Shown here in pieces: positions 1 through 11,524 of a stretch of DNA of 64,000 nt. A program made the translations under genes and the position numbers. The notes below the pieces were generated by a model. It did no database searches and was not told where the DNA came from. It worked only from the letters and a program-made list of their open reading frames with translations. How positions within the stretch are numbered: position 1 is the first letter of the stretch; each line of letters begins with the position of its first letter. The DNA lies in assembly GCA_032433765.1 (NCBI GenBank), contig JAVIAB010000160.1, forward strand, positions 38,446,723 to 38,510,722, in the 5' to 3' direction. The DNA comes from Megaustenia siamemsis. Its lineage: Eukaryota > Mollusca > Gastropoda > Stylommatophora > Ariophantidae.

Positions 1-37
1 TCGAATTATCATTCGGTGATGTTTAAAAGGTAATGTT

Positions 38-795
38 TAAGGTCTCAGTCTGAACAGTAAGAAAACAGAAGTAATAGTCACATCGAAGAAACAATCATCA
101 GAATTAATAGTCACATCAAAGAAACAATCATCACCATCATGCAGCATACAAATAAACAGGACAAATCTGAAACAAGTGCAACGTTTCAAATACGTTGGCA
201 CAATAATAATATCAGATGAAGATACAACACAGAAACAAAAAGCAGAATAGCTCACGTCAAAATAGCATTTCAGAAAATAAAAAACATCTTATGCAACAAA
301 TATACATGTATGTCAATAGAACTGAGAAAGGGAGCTTATCAGTACTATTTAGAGCCAATTCTGATCTATGGAAGCGAATCATGGACAGTAAATAAACAAA
401 TGAAAAGACGATTAGAGGCCTCAGAGGTGGAATTTCTCAGAAGAATGTTGAAAGTTCTCTGGACAACTAAAAATACCAATGAGGAAGTTCTCAAAGAGGT
501 CAACACAAAAAGGGAGCTCCTTAAAAACATCAGAAAGAAACAATCAACATTTTTCGGGCACATCATGAGAAGAGGAAAGTTGGAATACTTGGTTACAACT
601 GGAAAATAAAAGGAAAGAGAGATCTCGGACGACAAAGAGAGAAAATACTTGATAGCTTGGTGTCATGGCATGGCAAACAATCAACAACAGAACTGATACG
701 ATGCACTGTAGATAGAAGATTGTGGAAGGGCATGATGGCCTACGCCAACCGGTAAGGCACATGATGATGATGATGATGAAGATGATGATGATGTT
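38..795 (+). mobile_element. RTE-A LINE 3' fragment, copy 1
   Basis: 3' end of a non-LTR retrotransposon pol ORF. The readable part (310-609) has the post-RT signature of RTE-like elements: YGSESWTV, an RRLEA..FLRRML block, W...NTNEEVL, FGHIMRR and TTGK. The frame is broken upstream and after TTGK. The copy ends in a (GATGAT)n-type tail at about 760-795, as RTE-clade elements usually do. The start may lie before the window. It is the first half of a tandem duplication with 1030-1876. It is dead: the RT core and endonuclease are absent. Clade assignment rests on the tail and the C-terminal motif only. Confidence 0.75.
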
Positions 796-796
796 T

Positions 797-1029
797 AAAA
801 GGAAGTTAAGTCACTGACTTTGAGTGAACAAACTTTTGACTAAATAGACATTTAGTCTACACAATGCAAACTCTGCGGCTTTGTTTTTTTTGGTTAAAAA
901 GCCAACCCGTCAGTTAATGACGTTTTGAAATGATTTTGTTTATTCCTTATAGCAGTTGGAACCTTTTTTTTTTGGTTACAATTGTAATCTTGTTAGTGTG
1001 TCTTTTATTGCTACTGTATTATTTTTCAA
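797..1029 (+). repeat. Flank unit duplicated at 1641-1876
   Basis: AT-rich non-coding sequence after the first LINE tail (CACTGACTTTGAGTGAAC... to ...GCTACTGTATTATTTTTCA). It recurs at about 1641-1876 after the second LINE tail with small indels. This makes a direct duplication with a period of about 850 bp. The second copy runs into a long poly-T at about 1891-1924. Confidence 0.7.
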
Positions 1030-1640
1030 ATTTGAAACAAGTGCAACGTTTCAAATACTTGGGCACAATAATAACATCAGATGGGAGATGCACCACAGAA
1101 ATAAAAAGCAGAATAGCTCAGGCCAAAATGGCATTTCAGAAAATGAAAAATATCTTATGCAACAAATCTATGTCAATAAAAATGAGAAAGAGATTTCATC
1201 GGTGCTATATAGAACCAATTCTGACCTATGGAAGCGAATCATGGACAGTAGACAAACAAATGAAAAGACGATTAGAGTCCACAGAGAAGGGATTTCTCAG
1301 AAGAATGTTGAAAGTTCTCTGGACAGCTAAAAATACCAATGAGGAAGTTCTCAAATAGGTCAACACAAAAGGGAGCTCCTTAAAAACATCAGAAAGAAAC
1401 AATCAACATTTTTCGGGTACATCATGAGAAGAGGAAAGTTGGAATACTTGGTTACAACTGGCAAAATAAAAGGAAAGAGAGATCTCGGACGACAAAGAGA
1501 GAAAATACTGGATAGCTTGGTGTCATGGCATGGAAAACAGTCAACAACAGAACTGATACGATGCACTGTAGATAGAAGATTATTGGAAGGGCATGATGGC
1601 CTATGCCAACCGGTATGGCACATGATGATGATGATGATGT
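1030..1640 (+). mobile_element. RTE-A LINE 3' fragment, copy 2
   Basis: Second copy of the same LINE 3' end. The ORF at 930-1358 reads ..RFKYLGTIITSDGRCTTEIKSRIAQAK.. then YGSESWTVDKQMKRRLE and stops at 1356-1358 where copy 1 stays open. A second frame continues with MRRGKLEYLVTTGKIKGKRD to a (ATG)n tail at 1622-1640. The 230 bp after the tail repeat the 230 bp after copy 1's tail, so LINE and flank were duplicated together. Confidence 0.75.
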
Positions 1641-1889
1641 TTAAAATTATGTTTAGTCACTGACTTTGAGTGAACAAACTTTTGACTAAATAGACATTTA
1701 GTCAACTACACAGCGCAAACTCTACGGCTTTGTTTTTTATTTGTTAAAAAGACAATCCGTCAGTTACTGACGTTTTGAAATGATTTTGTTTATTCCTTAT
1801 AGCAGCTAGAACCATTTTTTTTTTACAATTGTGATCTTGTTAGTGTGTCTTTTATTGCTACTGTATTATTTTTCATTAATGCTGAGCTT

Positions 1890-1925
<36 letters not shown>

Positions 1926-2184
1926 GGTGTAAAATACATTCTAGAAAACCATGTCTTAAAATATATAGTCTGTGAGTGAATTAGTAAGGCTGTAGTGTAT
2001 GAGGTGGAGGAGAATGGGTCTCTTCCTAACTGTTAATGCCTTTTCTAACTCAGCGATAAATTAGTCATTAATTGAGGCAGTGGCGTGGCTGGTGGGTGAA
2101 AGTTGATAACTATTTTCTTGGGCGCAACAATCTTATGACGCAATAACTAAAGTAGTAATAATCGAAAACTAACAGGCTTAAATG

Positions 2185-2446
2185 GGGAGCTGCGATAGCT
2201 CAGTGGTTAGTGAACTGGACTACCATGGACAAGGGGTAGGGTTCGATCCCAACCGACGGCTTCCGGGTTCACCCAGCCTTAAAATGGGTACCGGATTTTT
2301 TCTGGGAAAGTAAATCAGCACGGGCGTAATAACGACCACATTACCCAAAGATCATGTGCTGAAGGTCTGTAAAGTATAGGGTCACTAACACCATATTTCC
2401 CTATACGCTACTTGGCGTGACGGGGGTACTTTACTTTCTTTTTTTT
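2185..2446 (+). mobile_element. tRNA-headed SINE (family S1), copy 1
   Basis: Starts GGGAGCTGCGATAGCTCAGTGG, which holds a pol III A box (TAGCTCAGTGGTTAG). The B box GGTTCGATCCC follows about 45 bp later. The body contains GGGAAAGTAAA and ...CACCATATTTCCCTATACGC...; the 3' end is GTACTTTACTTTC plus a T-run. The same unit recurs at 4473, 29990(-), 30611(-) and, truncated, 62165(-). Confidence 0.85.
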
Positions 2447-2483
2447 AACAGGCTAAAATACTTGACTTTTCTCGGCTCGGTGC

Positions 2484-3775
2484 AGTGACACACTACATAC
2501 TTACTTGCCCTTTCTCCGCGTAGTATCACACTACATACTTACCTGCCCTTTCTCCGGGCAGTGTCACACTACATACTTACTTGTCCTTTCTGCGAGCAGT
2601 GTCACACTACATACTTACTTGCCCTTTCTCCAGGCAGTGTCACACTACATACTTACTTGCCCTTTCTGCGAGCAGTGTCACACTACATACTTACTTGCCC
2701 TTTCTGCGAGCAGTGTCACACTACATACTTACCTGCCCTTTCTCCGGGCAGTGTCACACTACATACTTACTTGTCCTTTCTGCGAGCAGTGTCACACTAC
2801 ATACTTACTTGCCCTTTCTCCAGGCAGTGTCACACTACATACTTACTTGCCCTTTCTGCGAGCAGTGTCACACTACATACTTACCTGCCCTTTCTCCGCG
2901 TAGTATCACACTACATACTTACTTGTTCTTTCTGCGAGAAGTGTCACACTACATACTTACTTGTCCTTTCTGCGAGCAGTGTCACACTACATACTTACTT
3001 GCCCTTTCTCCGCGTAGTGTCACACCACATACTTACCTGCCCTTTCTCCGAGCAGTGTCACACTACATACTTACTTGTCCTTTCTCCGGGCAGTGTCACA
3101 CTACATACTTACTTGTCCTTTCTGCGAGCAGTGTCACACTACATACTTACTTGCCCTTTCTCCAGGCAGTGTCACACTACATACTTACTTGCCCTTTCTC
3201 CGCGTAGTGTCACACTACATACTTACCTGCCCTTTCTCCAGGCAGTGTCACACTACATACTTACCTGCCCTTTCTCCAGGCAGTGTCACACTACATACTT
3301 ACTTGTCCTTTCTGCGAGCAGTGTCACACTACATTCTTACCTGCCCTTTCTCCAGGCAGTGTCACACTACATACTTACTTGTCCTTTCTCCAGGCAGTGT
3401 CACACTACATACTTACTTGCCCTTTCTCCAGGCAGTGTCACACTACATACTTACTTGTCCTTTCTCCAGGCAGTGTCACACTACATACATACTTGACCTT
3501 TCACAGGGCAGTGCCACACTACATACTTACTTGCCCTTTCTGCGAGCAGTGTCACACTACATACTTACCTGCCCTTTCTCCAGGCAGTGTCACACTAGAT
3601 ACTTACTTGCCCTTTCTCCAGGCAGTGTCACACTACATACATACTTGCCCTTTCACAGGGCAGTGTCACACTACATACTTACTTACCTTTCTGCGAGCAA
3701 TGACACACTACATACTTACTTGCCCTTTCTCCAGGCAGTGTCACACTACATACTTACTTGCCTTTTTCGCGACTC
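2484..3775 (+). repeat. 38-bp minisatellite, about 34 copies
   Basis: Direct repeat with a unit near GCAGTGTCACACTACATACT followed by TACTTGCCCTTTCTCCAG. Variants alternate CCAG/GCGA/CCGC and CTTG/CCTG in a patchy order. All three plus frames stay open because the unit lacks stops; I do not read them as protein. Confidence 0.9.
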
Positions 3776-4472
3776 CGACACCTCACTCTACTCCCCATGT
3801 TTAGATTACTAGGTAAAGTAGAGTGGTTACATCTAAAATTGAATGACAAAGACTTTATGAAGTCAGTGCGCTGCCAATTCCGCTACTGCTAAATCTCCTA
3901 AACATAAGAAACAGACTTTTAAAATATCGTCAGTCTTGTTCCCTTCCAACACGTACATGAGAAAGAAGAGAGATTCTATATCCATACTCAACACACTGTC
4001 AATATTACTGGATTCGATAGCACTTTTTCAAAATTAAAAAAAAACCCCGTAAATTGTGGTAAAATGTAGGAAAATAAAGCTAGGTAGAGAGATGTGTGCA
4101 ATTTTATTATCAGGTCTTAAGAGCTTTACTTCCATGATTACTGACTACTCAACACTTCAAAGCGACGTTGAAAAAAACAGACACGGCTGGGAAGGATAAT
4201 GATTCATCTCTGTCTTTAATTTATGCGAACTTTCAAGCTTCAAAGATGAATTGATTAGTTGAAGTAAAGTAGTTGTAAGCCCAGTGATTGTGACGTTTCA
4301 GTAGGGTTTGTATTGTGTAGTGATTTATGAATGTGATCGATATCAATGGTCTTGTGGTAAGCATATAGGTAGCTCTTTCTGCTAGTTGCGAAAGCTGTTG
4401 TGATAATGCTAGTTAGAGGACAGTGGGGTAATGAAATAGCAGGCATTATAATGAGTACTATGCCACAAACAC
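3776..4472. other. No gene seen
   Basis: AT-rich unique-looking sequence between the 38-bp array and SINE copy 2. A 63-codon minus ORF at 4255-4446 has no recognisable domain and no supporting signal. Confidence 0.4.
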
Positions 4473-4733
4473 GGGAGCCGCGATAGCTCAGTGGTTAGTT
4501 AACTGGACTACAAAGGACAAGAGGTATGGTTCGATTCCAACCGACGGCTTCCGGTTCATCCAGCCTTTAATGGAAACCAATTTTTTTTTTCTGGGAAATT
4601 AAAGCGGCACGGGCGTAATACCGACCACATTACCCCAAAAATCATGTGCCGAAGGGTCTGTAAAATGTATAGTCACTAACACCATATTCCCTATACGCCA
4701 CTTGGCGTAACGGGGGGACTTTACTTTACTTTT
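4473..4733 (+). mobile_element. tRNA-headed SINE S1, copy 2, with target duplication
   Basis: Full-length S1 copy (GGGAGCCGCGATAGCTCAGTGG, B box GGTTCGATTCC). It is flanked by a 14-bp target-site duplication, TATGCCACAAACAC at 4459-4472 and TATGCCACAGACAC at 4734-4747, with one mismatch. This fixes both ends and shows LINE-mediated retroposition. Confidence 0.88.
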
Positions 4734-5109
4734 TATGCCACAGACACATTACAGTGAGCTTTTGACTCTATTTTTCCTGGATTCTGCAATGCAGTAAAAT
4801 CAGTGGTAGTATGACGAAAGCATAAATCCTGAGAACAGCAGCATTTCAGTATTTTGTAGCAATTAGCATCACTAGGGCTGCGAAAGTTGTGTGTCAATCC
4901 AAAACATTCATTTTACTAAAACATTATTTGTGCCGTATTTCACTTTCCTCGTAAATTCGTCTTTAAAAAAAAACAAAACCAGTCTGGATTGCTTCAATCA
5001 GAGATAACTATGTGGAGTCCTGATTTATCGACGGAGACGACAGCAGTTAATTATAGATCATTGCCTGCTATAACAAAACACAACAAATATAATGTTTCAA
5101 CATTGCAGA

Positions 5110-5663
5110 TCATCATCATCATCACGTGCCATGTCGTTGGTGTCAACGATCGTATCCTTCAACAATTTTCTATTCACGGTGTTGTATCAATTTGTTCTTG
5201 ACTGTTTTTCATCGCATGACATCAAGCTATCTAGTTTTTTTTCTCTCTTTGTCGTCTGCTATCTCTCTTTCCCTGAATTATGCCAGTTAAAACCAAGTAT
5301 TCCAACTTTCCTCAATTTATGATGTGCCCGAAAAATGTTGATTGTTTCGTTCTGATGTTTTTATGAGCTGCATTTTTGTTTTACCCTCTTTGAGAATGTC
5401 CTCATTGGTCTTTTTAGCTGTCCAAGGGAACTTTCAACAATCTTCTGAGAAATCCCATCTCTGTGGCCTCTAATCGTCTTTTTATTTGTTTGTTTACTGT
5501 TCATGATTCGCTTCTATAGGTCAGAATTGCTTTTATATAACACCGATAAACTTTCTTGCTCAACTTTATGGACATAGACTTATTGCATAAGACTTTTTTC
5601 CATTTTCCAAACAGCTATTTTGGCCTGAACTGTTCTACTTTTTATTTCTGTGGTGCATCTACC
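5110..5663 (-). mobile_element. RTE-A LINE 3' fragment (minus)
   Basis: Reverse-complement copy of the RTE-A 3' end, with its (ATG)n tail seen as CATCATCATCATCA at about 5110. Reading leftwards it includes degraded equivalents of the YGSESWT, FLRRML/LW and GH-MR blocks with many stops. It abuts RTE-B at 5669. Confidence 0.65.
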
Positions 5664-5668
5664 ATTTC

Positions 5669-6276
5669 ATCATCATCACCATCGAGTGCCGTCTCCGCAA
5701 AGAAGGTTGGCTACCATGGAGCGCCATTCTGATCTGTCTCTTGCTTTGATGGTACAGGTTGTCATAGGCTGATTTGTCCATCTTTTAATGTTACTCGTCC
5801 ATGTTAGTCTTGGTCTGCCTCTGCCTCCTTTACCTTGTATTTTCCCCTCCAGGATTACTTTTAGTAGGCTGTTGTGTCTTTTAACTTGGCCCAAAAATCA
5901 CATTTGTCTTGTTTGAATTGTGTTTAGTAGTTCTCTTTTCATTGTTAGTTGTTTTAATTAAGACTTCGTCGTTTGTTTTCTTTTCCTTCCATCCAATTCT
6001 ACCTATTCTACTATATATCCTCATTTCAAAGGCTTCAATTCTCTGTTCAGTTTTCTTGTCCAATGTCCATGTTTCTGCACCATATATGAATATTGAGAAG
6101 ATGTAATATTTTGATATTCTTAGTTTAGCCCTAGTGTTATTTGTTTTGATGTTAGTATGTTCTTCATGACATTAAAATTACTTTTTGTCATTCCTATTCT
6201 TTTGTTTATTTCAGTTGTACATTTTCCATCACTGGCTATAGTATGTCCAAGGTAGTTGTAGTTCTCAACTGTCTCC
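5669..6276 (-). mobile_element. RTE-B LINE 3' fragment (minus)
   Basis: Second LINE family. Minus ORFs at 5676-5894 and 5881-6063 carry DKKTEQRIEAFEMRIYSRIG, VKRHNSLLKVILEGKIQGKG, GRPRLTWTSNIKRW and EWRSMVANL..GDGTR, followed by the ATG-repeat tail. Frameshifts separate the pieces. It is broken off at about 6276, where Penelope-like sequence begins. Related copies are at 31760(+), 36486-37497(-) and 39217(-). Confidence 0.75.
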
Positions 6277-8486
6277 AGGTCTTACACAAAGGAGAAAGAA
6301 TAGAACAGAAGAATAACAGGTACTCGAAAGGCGGAAAAAGTGAGATGTCTGAGAGTGGGCTACCATAAAAAAACATATGGAAGGAAAGTAGCACGGACAA
6401 AAGAGGTATATAAGTCCACCGAATTGTCTCAGTGGGGACTAGTGGAGGAGAACTATGAATAGCATGGCATAGTAGATAGACTAACGTGCCGAAACATGGG
6501 CTGCAGAGAAGGCTATGCAATAGGGAAGGAGCAACTAAAAGTAAACTATGTGTACGAGTGAGATACATTCATGCCTCGTGGAGTCAGCGAACCAAACTTG
6601 ACTATAAGGCGATTCTCCAAAGCAGTGACAAAGGACAATACCAGTGATACGGATCTCGTCTTAGCCCTTGTGTTCTGAGGAATTGAAATAGGAAGACACT
6701 GGAGTGCCAGTATTCTGTTGAACATCTCGAAGATGTCCACAAAATCATCCCGCGAATCGTCTCCACTCTCGCCAATATAAATCATGTGGCATCGTTGGCA
6801 TATGATGGCATAAATGATGTTTCGGGACATACATGTGAAGCCATGCTTAATCTTGAATCGTCCGTTAGGGAATACGACAGAGTCAGTGCGGAGCACATAG
6901 ACGCAGGTGATGCAGTTACGACCACAAGGGACCGTACCCAAGTGTTAATGGTCGGAGCGGGGGAGATGGCTACTAACCAGAATATCTCCCAAATTCCTGT
7001 CACGTTTGAAGGCGATCATAGGGGGATCACTAAAATGTAGACGAGTAGTTGGATCAGAGTGGAGAATGGAACGGTAGCGGTTGAGTATCTTCACAGCAGT
7101 CAGGTTGTGACGATGATAGGTAAGGGTGAGTATAGTTCTCTCAGAGGGGGCGGGACGGTTGGTAGGAGTGAGTGCTTCGGGATGAGAGATAAGGAGGACC
7201 GCTTGAAGGCAGACTGGAGGATCGAATCTGTATAAAGCAGGCGGCTAAAGAAACCTAACATGAGGTGAGCCTGTTGGAGGAAATCTTGGTCATCCTCGCA
7301 GATGCGAGAAAGACGCAATAATTATGAAAACAGAATCGAATCACGACAAGAAGGTGAATGGGATGAAGTATAGAGAAGATAAAATTTGGCGTCTGTGGTT
7401 TTATAGAAAACCGAGATATGGAGGCTAGAAGTACCCAAGGAAACAATAAGATCTAGGAAGACAACAGAGGAAGTGGATATGCAAGATGTGGATCTTGATA
7501 GCTTTGTGATAGCTACCAATGTAGTCGATAAACCTGGAGAGGTCATCCTCAGGTAGATCGGTAATTCCGAAGCAGTCATCAATGTACCGAAGGTATATGA
7601 TGGAAATGGGACCTTGTTATGATTTGAGAATGTGGTGGTCAAGGTAACCCATAAATAGGCAAGCATAGCCGGGGCCCATCTTGGTGCCCATGGCTACTCC
7701 ACTAACTTGGTCATAGAAGTTACCATCGAACTCAAAGGTATTGAGGTTGAGTACAAGCTCAGTAAGGTGGAGAAGAGTGGCAGTATCAACAGAGGGGTGT
7801 TGTCTCTGGTCAAGAAAGAACCGTAGAGCCAGGAGGCCGTTGGAGTAGGGGATAGAGGTGTAGAGAGAATAAACATCAAGGGCGAAAAGTCGGTATGAGC
7901 GACCTCGGGAGAGAGAGATGGAAGAAAAGATTCTCAAGGCATGGTTTGTGTCCTTGACATATGAGGGAAGACTATCATGGGCTGGAAGATACTGTCTAGA
8001 TAATCAGATATGTGTTCAGTTGGGCAAGCACACGCTGACACGACTGGACGTCCTGGATTGTCGATTTTGTTAATTTTAGGGGGCATGTAGAATGATGGTT
8101 TGCAGAGAAAACTATTGGGATAATGAGGCGGGGCGCAGTAGGAGGAAGGAGGTCTCGGATCAGTTCCTTGATGGTAGATTGGACCTGCTTGTTGTGGAGG
8201 ACAGTGGCGTCGTCAGGGCGGGGTTTATAAAACATGGTATTGGGTAACTGTGTGTTGCCCTCTAAAATGTATAAGTCTTTACGCCAACTCTACTACCACC
8301 GCTCCCCCCTTGTCTGCCGTTTTGATAACGATGCCCTCCCGGCGGCGGAGATTATAGAGGGCCCGAAACTCAGAGGGAGTTAAATTAGAGCGATGAAGTA
8401 TTCTAGGGCGCAGTTGTTGCATCTCACGTGAGGTGACCTTTATGTAGAGATCCAAGGCATGTGAGGCGCCAGTTTGTGGGGTACAA
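6277..8486 (-). mobile_element. Penelope-like retroelement, decayed, copy 1
   Basis: Minus-strand element with the Penelope order: N-terminal RT region (8279-8509), RT core, then GIY-YIG endonuclease (6546-6941). It has several frameshifts and no intact pol. The 5' side ends at a 23-bp tandem array (8487-8607) and the 3' side at an RTE-B fragment, so both termini are lost. A second copy holding only the 3' half is at 40680-42060 (+). Confidence 0.88.
6546..6941 (-). pseudogene. Penelope-like GIY-YIG endonuclease region
   Basis: C-terminal endonuclease domain of the Penelope-like pol. The 131-codon frame opens with PCGRNCITC, the Cys pair of the linker that usually precedes GIY-YIG in these elements. 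It continues HGFTCMSRNIIYAIICQRCHMIYIGESG, in two parts, giving the family's I-Y...YIG core. Downstream ALENRLIVKFGSL and PRGMNVSHSYT close the protein. After YIGESG the reading (DDSRDDFVD) lacks the expected R...R..EH helix that the second copy partly keeps (YIGESGRRLAEGF), so a local frameshift is likely. In active elements this nuclease nicks DNA to prime reverse transcription. Here it is part of a dead copy. Confidence 0.85.
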
Positions 8487-8509
8487 TCCGATTTACGGGT
8501 GGGGTCCAA
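7322..8509 (-). pseudogene. Penelope-like reverse transcriptase, frameshifted
   Basis: RT region in several minus-strand frames. Visible blocks, N to C: LTPSEFRALYNLRRREGIVI and KTADKGGAVVV (8279-8509), FYMPPKINKIDNPGRPVVSA and CPTEHISDYLD (about 7990-8100), FALDVYSLYTSIPYSNGLLA (motif A region, about 7860-7900), VSGVAMGTKMGPGYACLFMG (about 7640-7710) and YLRYIDDCFGITDLPEDD (catalytic motif C with the Asp pair, about 7530-7590). These are the order and wording of Penelope-like RTs rather than LINE or LTR RTs. The catalytic residues survive, but at least three frame changes separate the blocks, so no full protein is made. Confidence 0.85.
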
Positions 8510-8607
8510 TCCGATTTACGAGTGGGGTCCAATCCGATTTACGGGTGGGGTCCAATCCGATTTGCGGGTGGGGTCCAATCCGATTTACGGGTGGGGTCCA
8601 ATCCTAT
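8487..8607 (+). repeat. 23-bp tandem repeat, about 5 copies
   Basis: Unit near CGATTTACGGGTGGGGTCCA plus ATC, nearly perfect, ending in a diverged last copy. It marks the broken 5' side of the Penelope-like element. Confidence 0.9.
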
Positions 8608-8991
8608 TTAAAACGTAAGCCTGCTTTTTGGTGCACAGTGTTGCAATATTTGCTCAATCCTGTATTTACATCAGTTTTTACCCGGCACAGCATTATGTGG
8701 TCAGAGCCTATTTCAGCTATGACCACTGTTATGTTGTACGATTGTATCTCAAAACTGTATGGTTTGTCAAGATTCATCGCGCGCTGATAATTATAGAGCA
8801 TTATATTTAACAATTGATTACATCAACCATTTCTTTTTTGCTGTGGTCGGTCGGTCGGTTTTATTTAGGATTTCAGACATTAACTGGTGTAATAACAAAA
8901 CTTAGGTTATTAATAGCTTGTATTTTTTCCCACAGCAACATGCTGCTGGGAAACCACGTGACATATCTGCAGATGTGCTAACAGTGCTAAA
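8608..8991. other. No gene seen
   Basis: Non-repetitive sequence with a short GGTCGGTCGGTCGG stretch near 8845-8860. Small ORFs on both strands (8604-8813) overlap each other and resemble no family I know. Confidence 0.35.
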
Positions 8992-9155
8992 ATCTATCTA
9001 TCTATTGACCTTTCGAGCTGTAGCCGGCCCATAGGGCGTAGACCAAGATACTCCCTCTGTAATCTGAATTTTTGTTCTAGCAGTTTTCAATTCTTTTAAA
9101 GATATTTTATCAAATCTCGCCATTTGTCTCTGTTCTGCGCAAGCAGCTCTAAGAA
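8992..9155 (-). mobile_element. LINE-J 3' end with (GATA)n tail
   Basis: On the minus strand this reads into the C-terminus ..AEQRQMARFDKISL-like coding remnant, then a 3' untranslated region with GCCCTATGGGCCGGCTACAG, CTCGAAAGG and a (GATA)n tail at 8992-9005. The same end is found at 61922-62135(-). The last part of the tail is shared with SINEs at 51204 and 53066. Confidence 0.65.
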
Positions 9156-9164
9156 TACTCAGAA

Positions 9165-9475
9165 TACCATTTCAGTGAAAAGAACAAACAGATACAATCT
9201 CCATGAACTAAAAATTCCAGAAAACTTGTCGGTAAGGAACATCAAAACAAGGAAAATAAAATATAGTTGTCATGTAAAACGACATAATAGCTTAAAGAAG
9301 AAGATTATTGAAGACATATCACTGGATAAACATGTGAGAGAAAACCTTAGAACGAGGTGAGTGCAAAATATCACAGAAAGGGGCTAGGATTGACTGATTC
9401 AGACGCTGGATATCTCGCGCAGGGCCAGATAACATGAGAGTAGCTGTTATGGAAATCAAGTTCCAGTTGGGACAA
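9165..9475 (+). mobile_element. LINE C-terminal fragment
   Basis: Short frame 9124-9360 with NLSVRNIKTRKIKYSCHVKR then HNSLKKKIIE. The CHVKRHNSL..IIE wording matches the post-RT part of the RTE-B family (GHVKRHNSLLKVILEGK), strongly diverged. A weak continuation (QNITERG) follows the stop. Confidence 0.5.
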
Positions 9476-9752
9476 ATTAGCTTATGATGATTTTTTTTTT
9501 CTATTTGTAATGTCCAATTTGAATCAAAATATAAATTGCAATTACTTTTTATTTACATGTTAACTGTTAACTTCATGAAACTACTACATTAGTGTGTACG
9601 GTAATTATTTCAATTTAATTTACTAAGTCGTTATTTCGTGCAATGTAAGCTGTACTGGCTTGTAGTGATGAGCTGGCAGAATATTGTTCTGTTTCGCTCT
9701 GACGTAGAAGCCCCATCCTCAATATTTCAAACCTCGTCCCACAGGTCCATTA
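9476..9752. other. No gene seen
   Basis: AT-rich sequence up to the hAT target site. GAGCTGGCAGAATATTGTTC... at 9669 resembles a stretch near 30948, suggesting an old dispersed repeat. Confidence 0.3.
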
Positions 9753-9982
9753 GTCTAGAACAGGGGTGGCCAAATGGCGGCCCGCGGGCCGGATCCGGCC
9801 CGCCAGCCTAGTTTTCTTGGCCCGCGAAGCTCCACGGACTTACTTCATTTTTTACCCCTAATAGCGGATTTCTCCTGGTTTTAATCCGTGTCGGAGATAA
9901 CTCTTCTATCGTTCAAGAATACACAATTTGAAAATCTCTGTCAATTTCTCGCAACAGCTAGATTGGCAACATAATTTCAAAT

Positions 9983-10087
<105 letters not shown>

Positions 10088-11524
10088 ACTAATGGTGCCG
10101 ACAATATTCAAAGTCTTTGCTTCGAGTTGGTACCGCAAAGTTGCTTTATTGTCAGTGCGGTGATAGCGTCAGATCTTTGGCTCAACATTTGTCGTCTGGA
10201 CTTGTGGTGGCTCTTTCATTTCGCGGTAAGGGGTTAATGAGGTTGGGAGGGACAGGGGTGAGGGGACTTCGTAGCTCTAATTCTGTCTTTGAAGTTACAT
10301 TCAAAATGTTTCACTGTTCGCCTTCATTCCCTTTGATCCCATCGTCTTGTCTTGTCCATAAAATGACTGCAACGTGTTTATTTGGTCACAATCTTTTGAT
10401 TTCATTGTCAAACACAAGTCTGTGTATAACTGTCAAATCTGGACTTATTTTCGATAGTGGACCAACATTCTGTGACTTTTAACTTTGATGTGAGATTTTG
10501 TATTAAATCATGTTAAAACGTAGAAAAGTTGATTGTGAAAATCGCATATTTAAACCTGAATGGGAATTAGATTATTTGTTCATCTTCAATAAGGATAGTA
10601 AACCTCAGTGCTTAATTTGCGTTCAAGTGTTAGCCGTTTTGAAGGAATATAATTTAAAACGGCACTATGCCACACATCATCAAAACATGTATGAGAAACA
10701 TAGCATTGAAGCTAGGAAGCTTTTGGTTGAACAGCTGAAGACAAAGTTGAATCAACAGCAAAGTATGTATACAAAGGGCAATAAAATTAAAGAGTCATCG
10801 ATCATTGCATCATATACAGTTACCTATGAGCTTGCAAAATCTAAAAAAACCCTTTACTGACGGAAATTTTGTGAAGAAATGTGCGATTCAAATGGCAAAG
10901 GCATTCGGTCAAGAAAAAATAGCCAAAGAATTTGAATCTGTGCCTCTTTCAAAACAAACTGTAGCCAGAAGAACAGAAGACATCAGTCTGCAACTGTCTC
11001 AAAGTTTAAAATCTTGTATTGAAAACTGCTCATATTTTTCGCTCGCGATTGATGAAAGTACTGACATCACTGACACTTGCCAGCTTCTTATTTTTGTTAA
11101 AGTTATCCAGGAGGATTTTACTGTTATTGAAGAATTGTTGAAAGTTTGCTCTTTGCATGACACTTGTAGAGGGACAGACATATTTTCTGCAGTTCATAGT
11201 GCCGTAGATGAAGTAGGTGTTTTGGAAAGTTGTCTGCAGTGTGTACTGATGGTTGCAAAGCTTTTATTGGTCCAAATACTGGTTTTGTTGGACTTCTAAA
11301 GCAAAACAAAATTAACGTACCTACATTGCATTGCATAATTCATCAAGAGGCCCTTTGTGCAAAGTCCATAAATCTAAAAGACACCATGGCTACTGTTGTG
11401 AAAATAACAAATTTGATAAGAGGAGGACACCAGTCTTTAAATCACAGGAAGTTTTTATCATTTTTAGAGGAAGTAGATTCTAGCTACGGTGATCTCCTGC
11501 TTTATACAGAAGTAAGATGGCTTA

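Noticed and set aside
2185..2280. Functional tRNA gene
   Set aside because: The A and B boxes are there but no acceptor-stem pairing or anticodon arm is kept, and the copy continues into a SINE body repeated elsewhere.
2505..3812. Long overlapping frames of 132-311 codons in the 38-bp array
   Set aside because: Three plus frames are open at once over the same tandem repeat, which no real gene would show.
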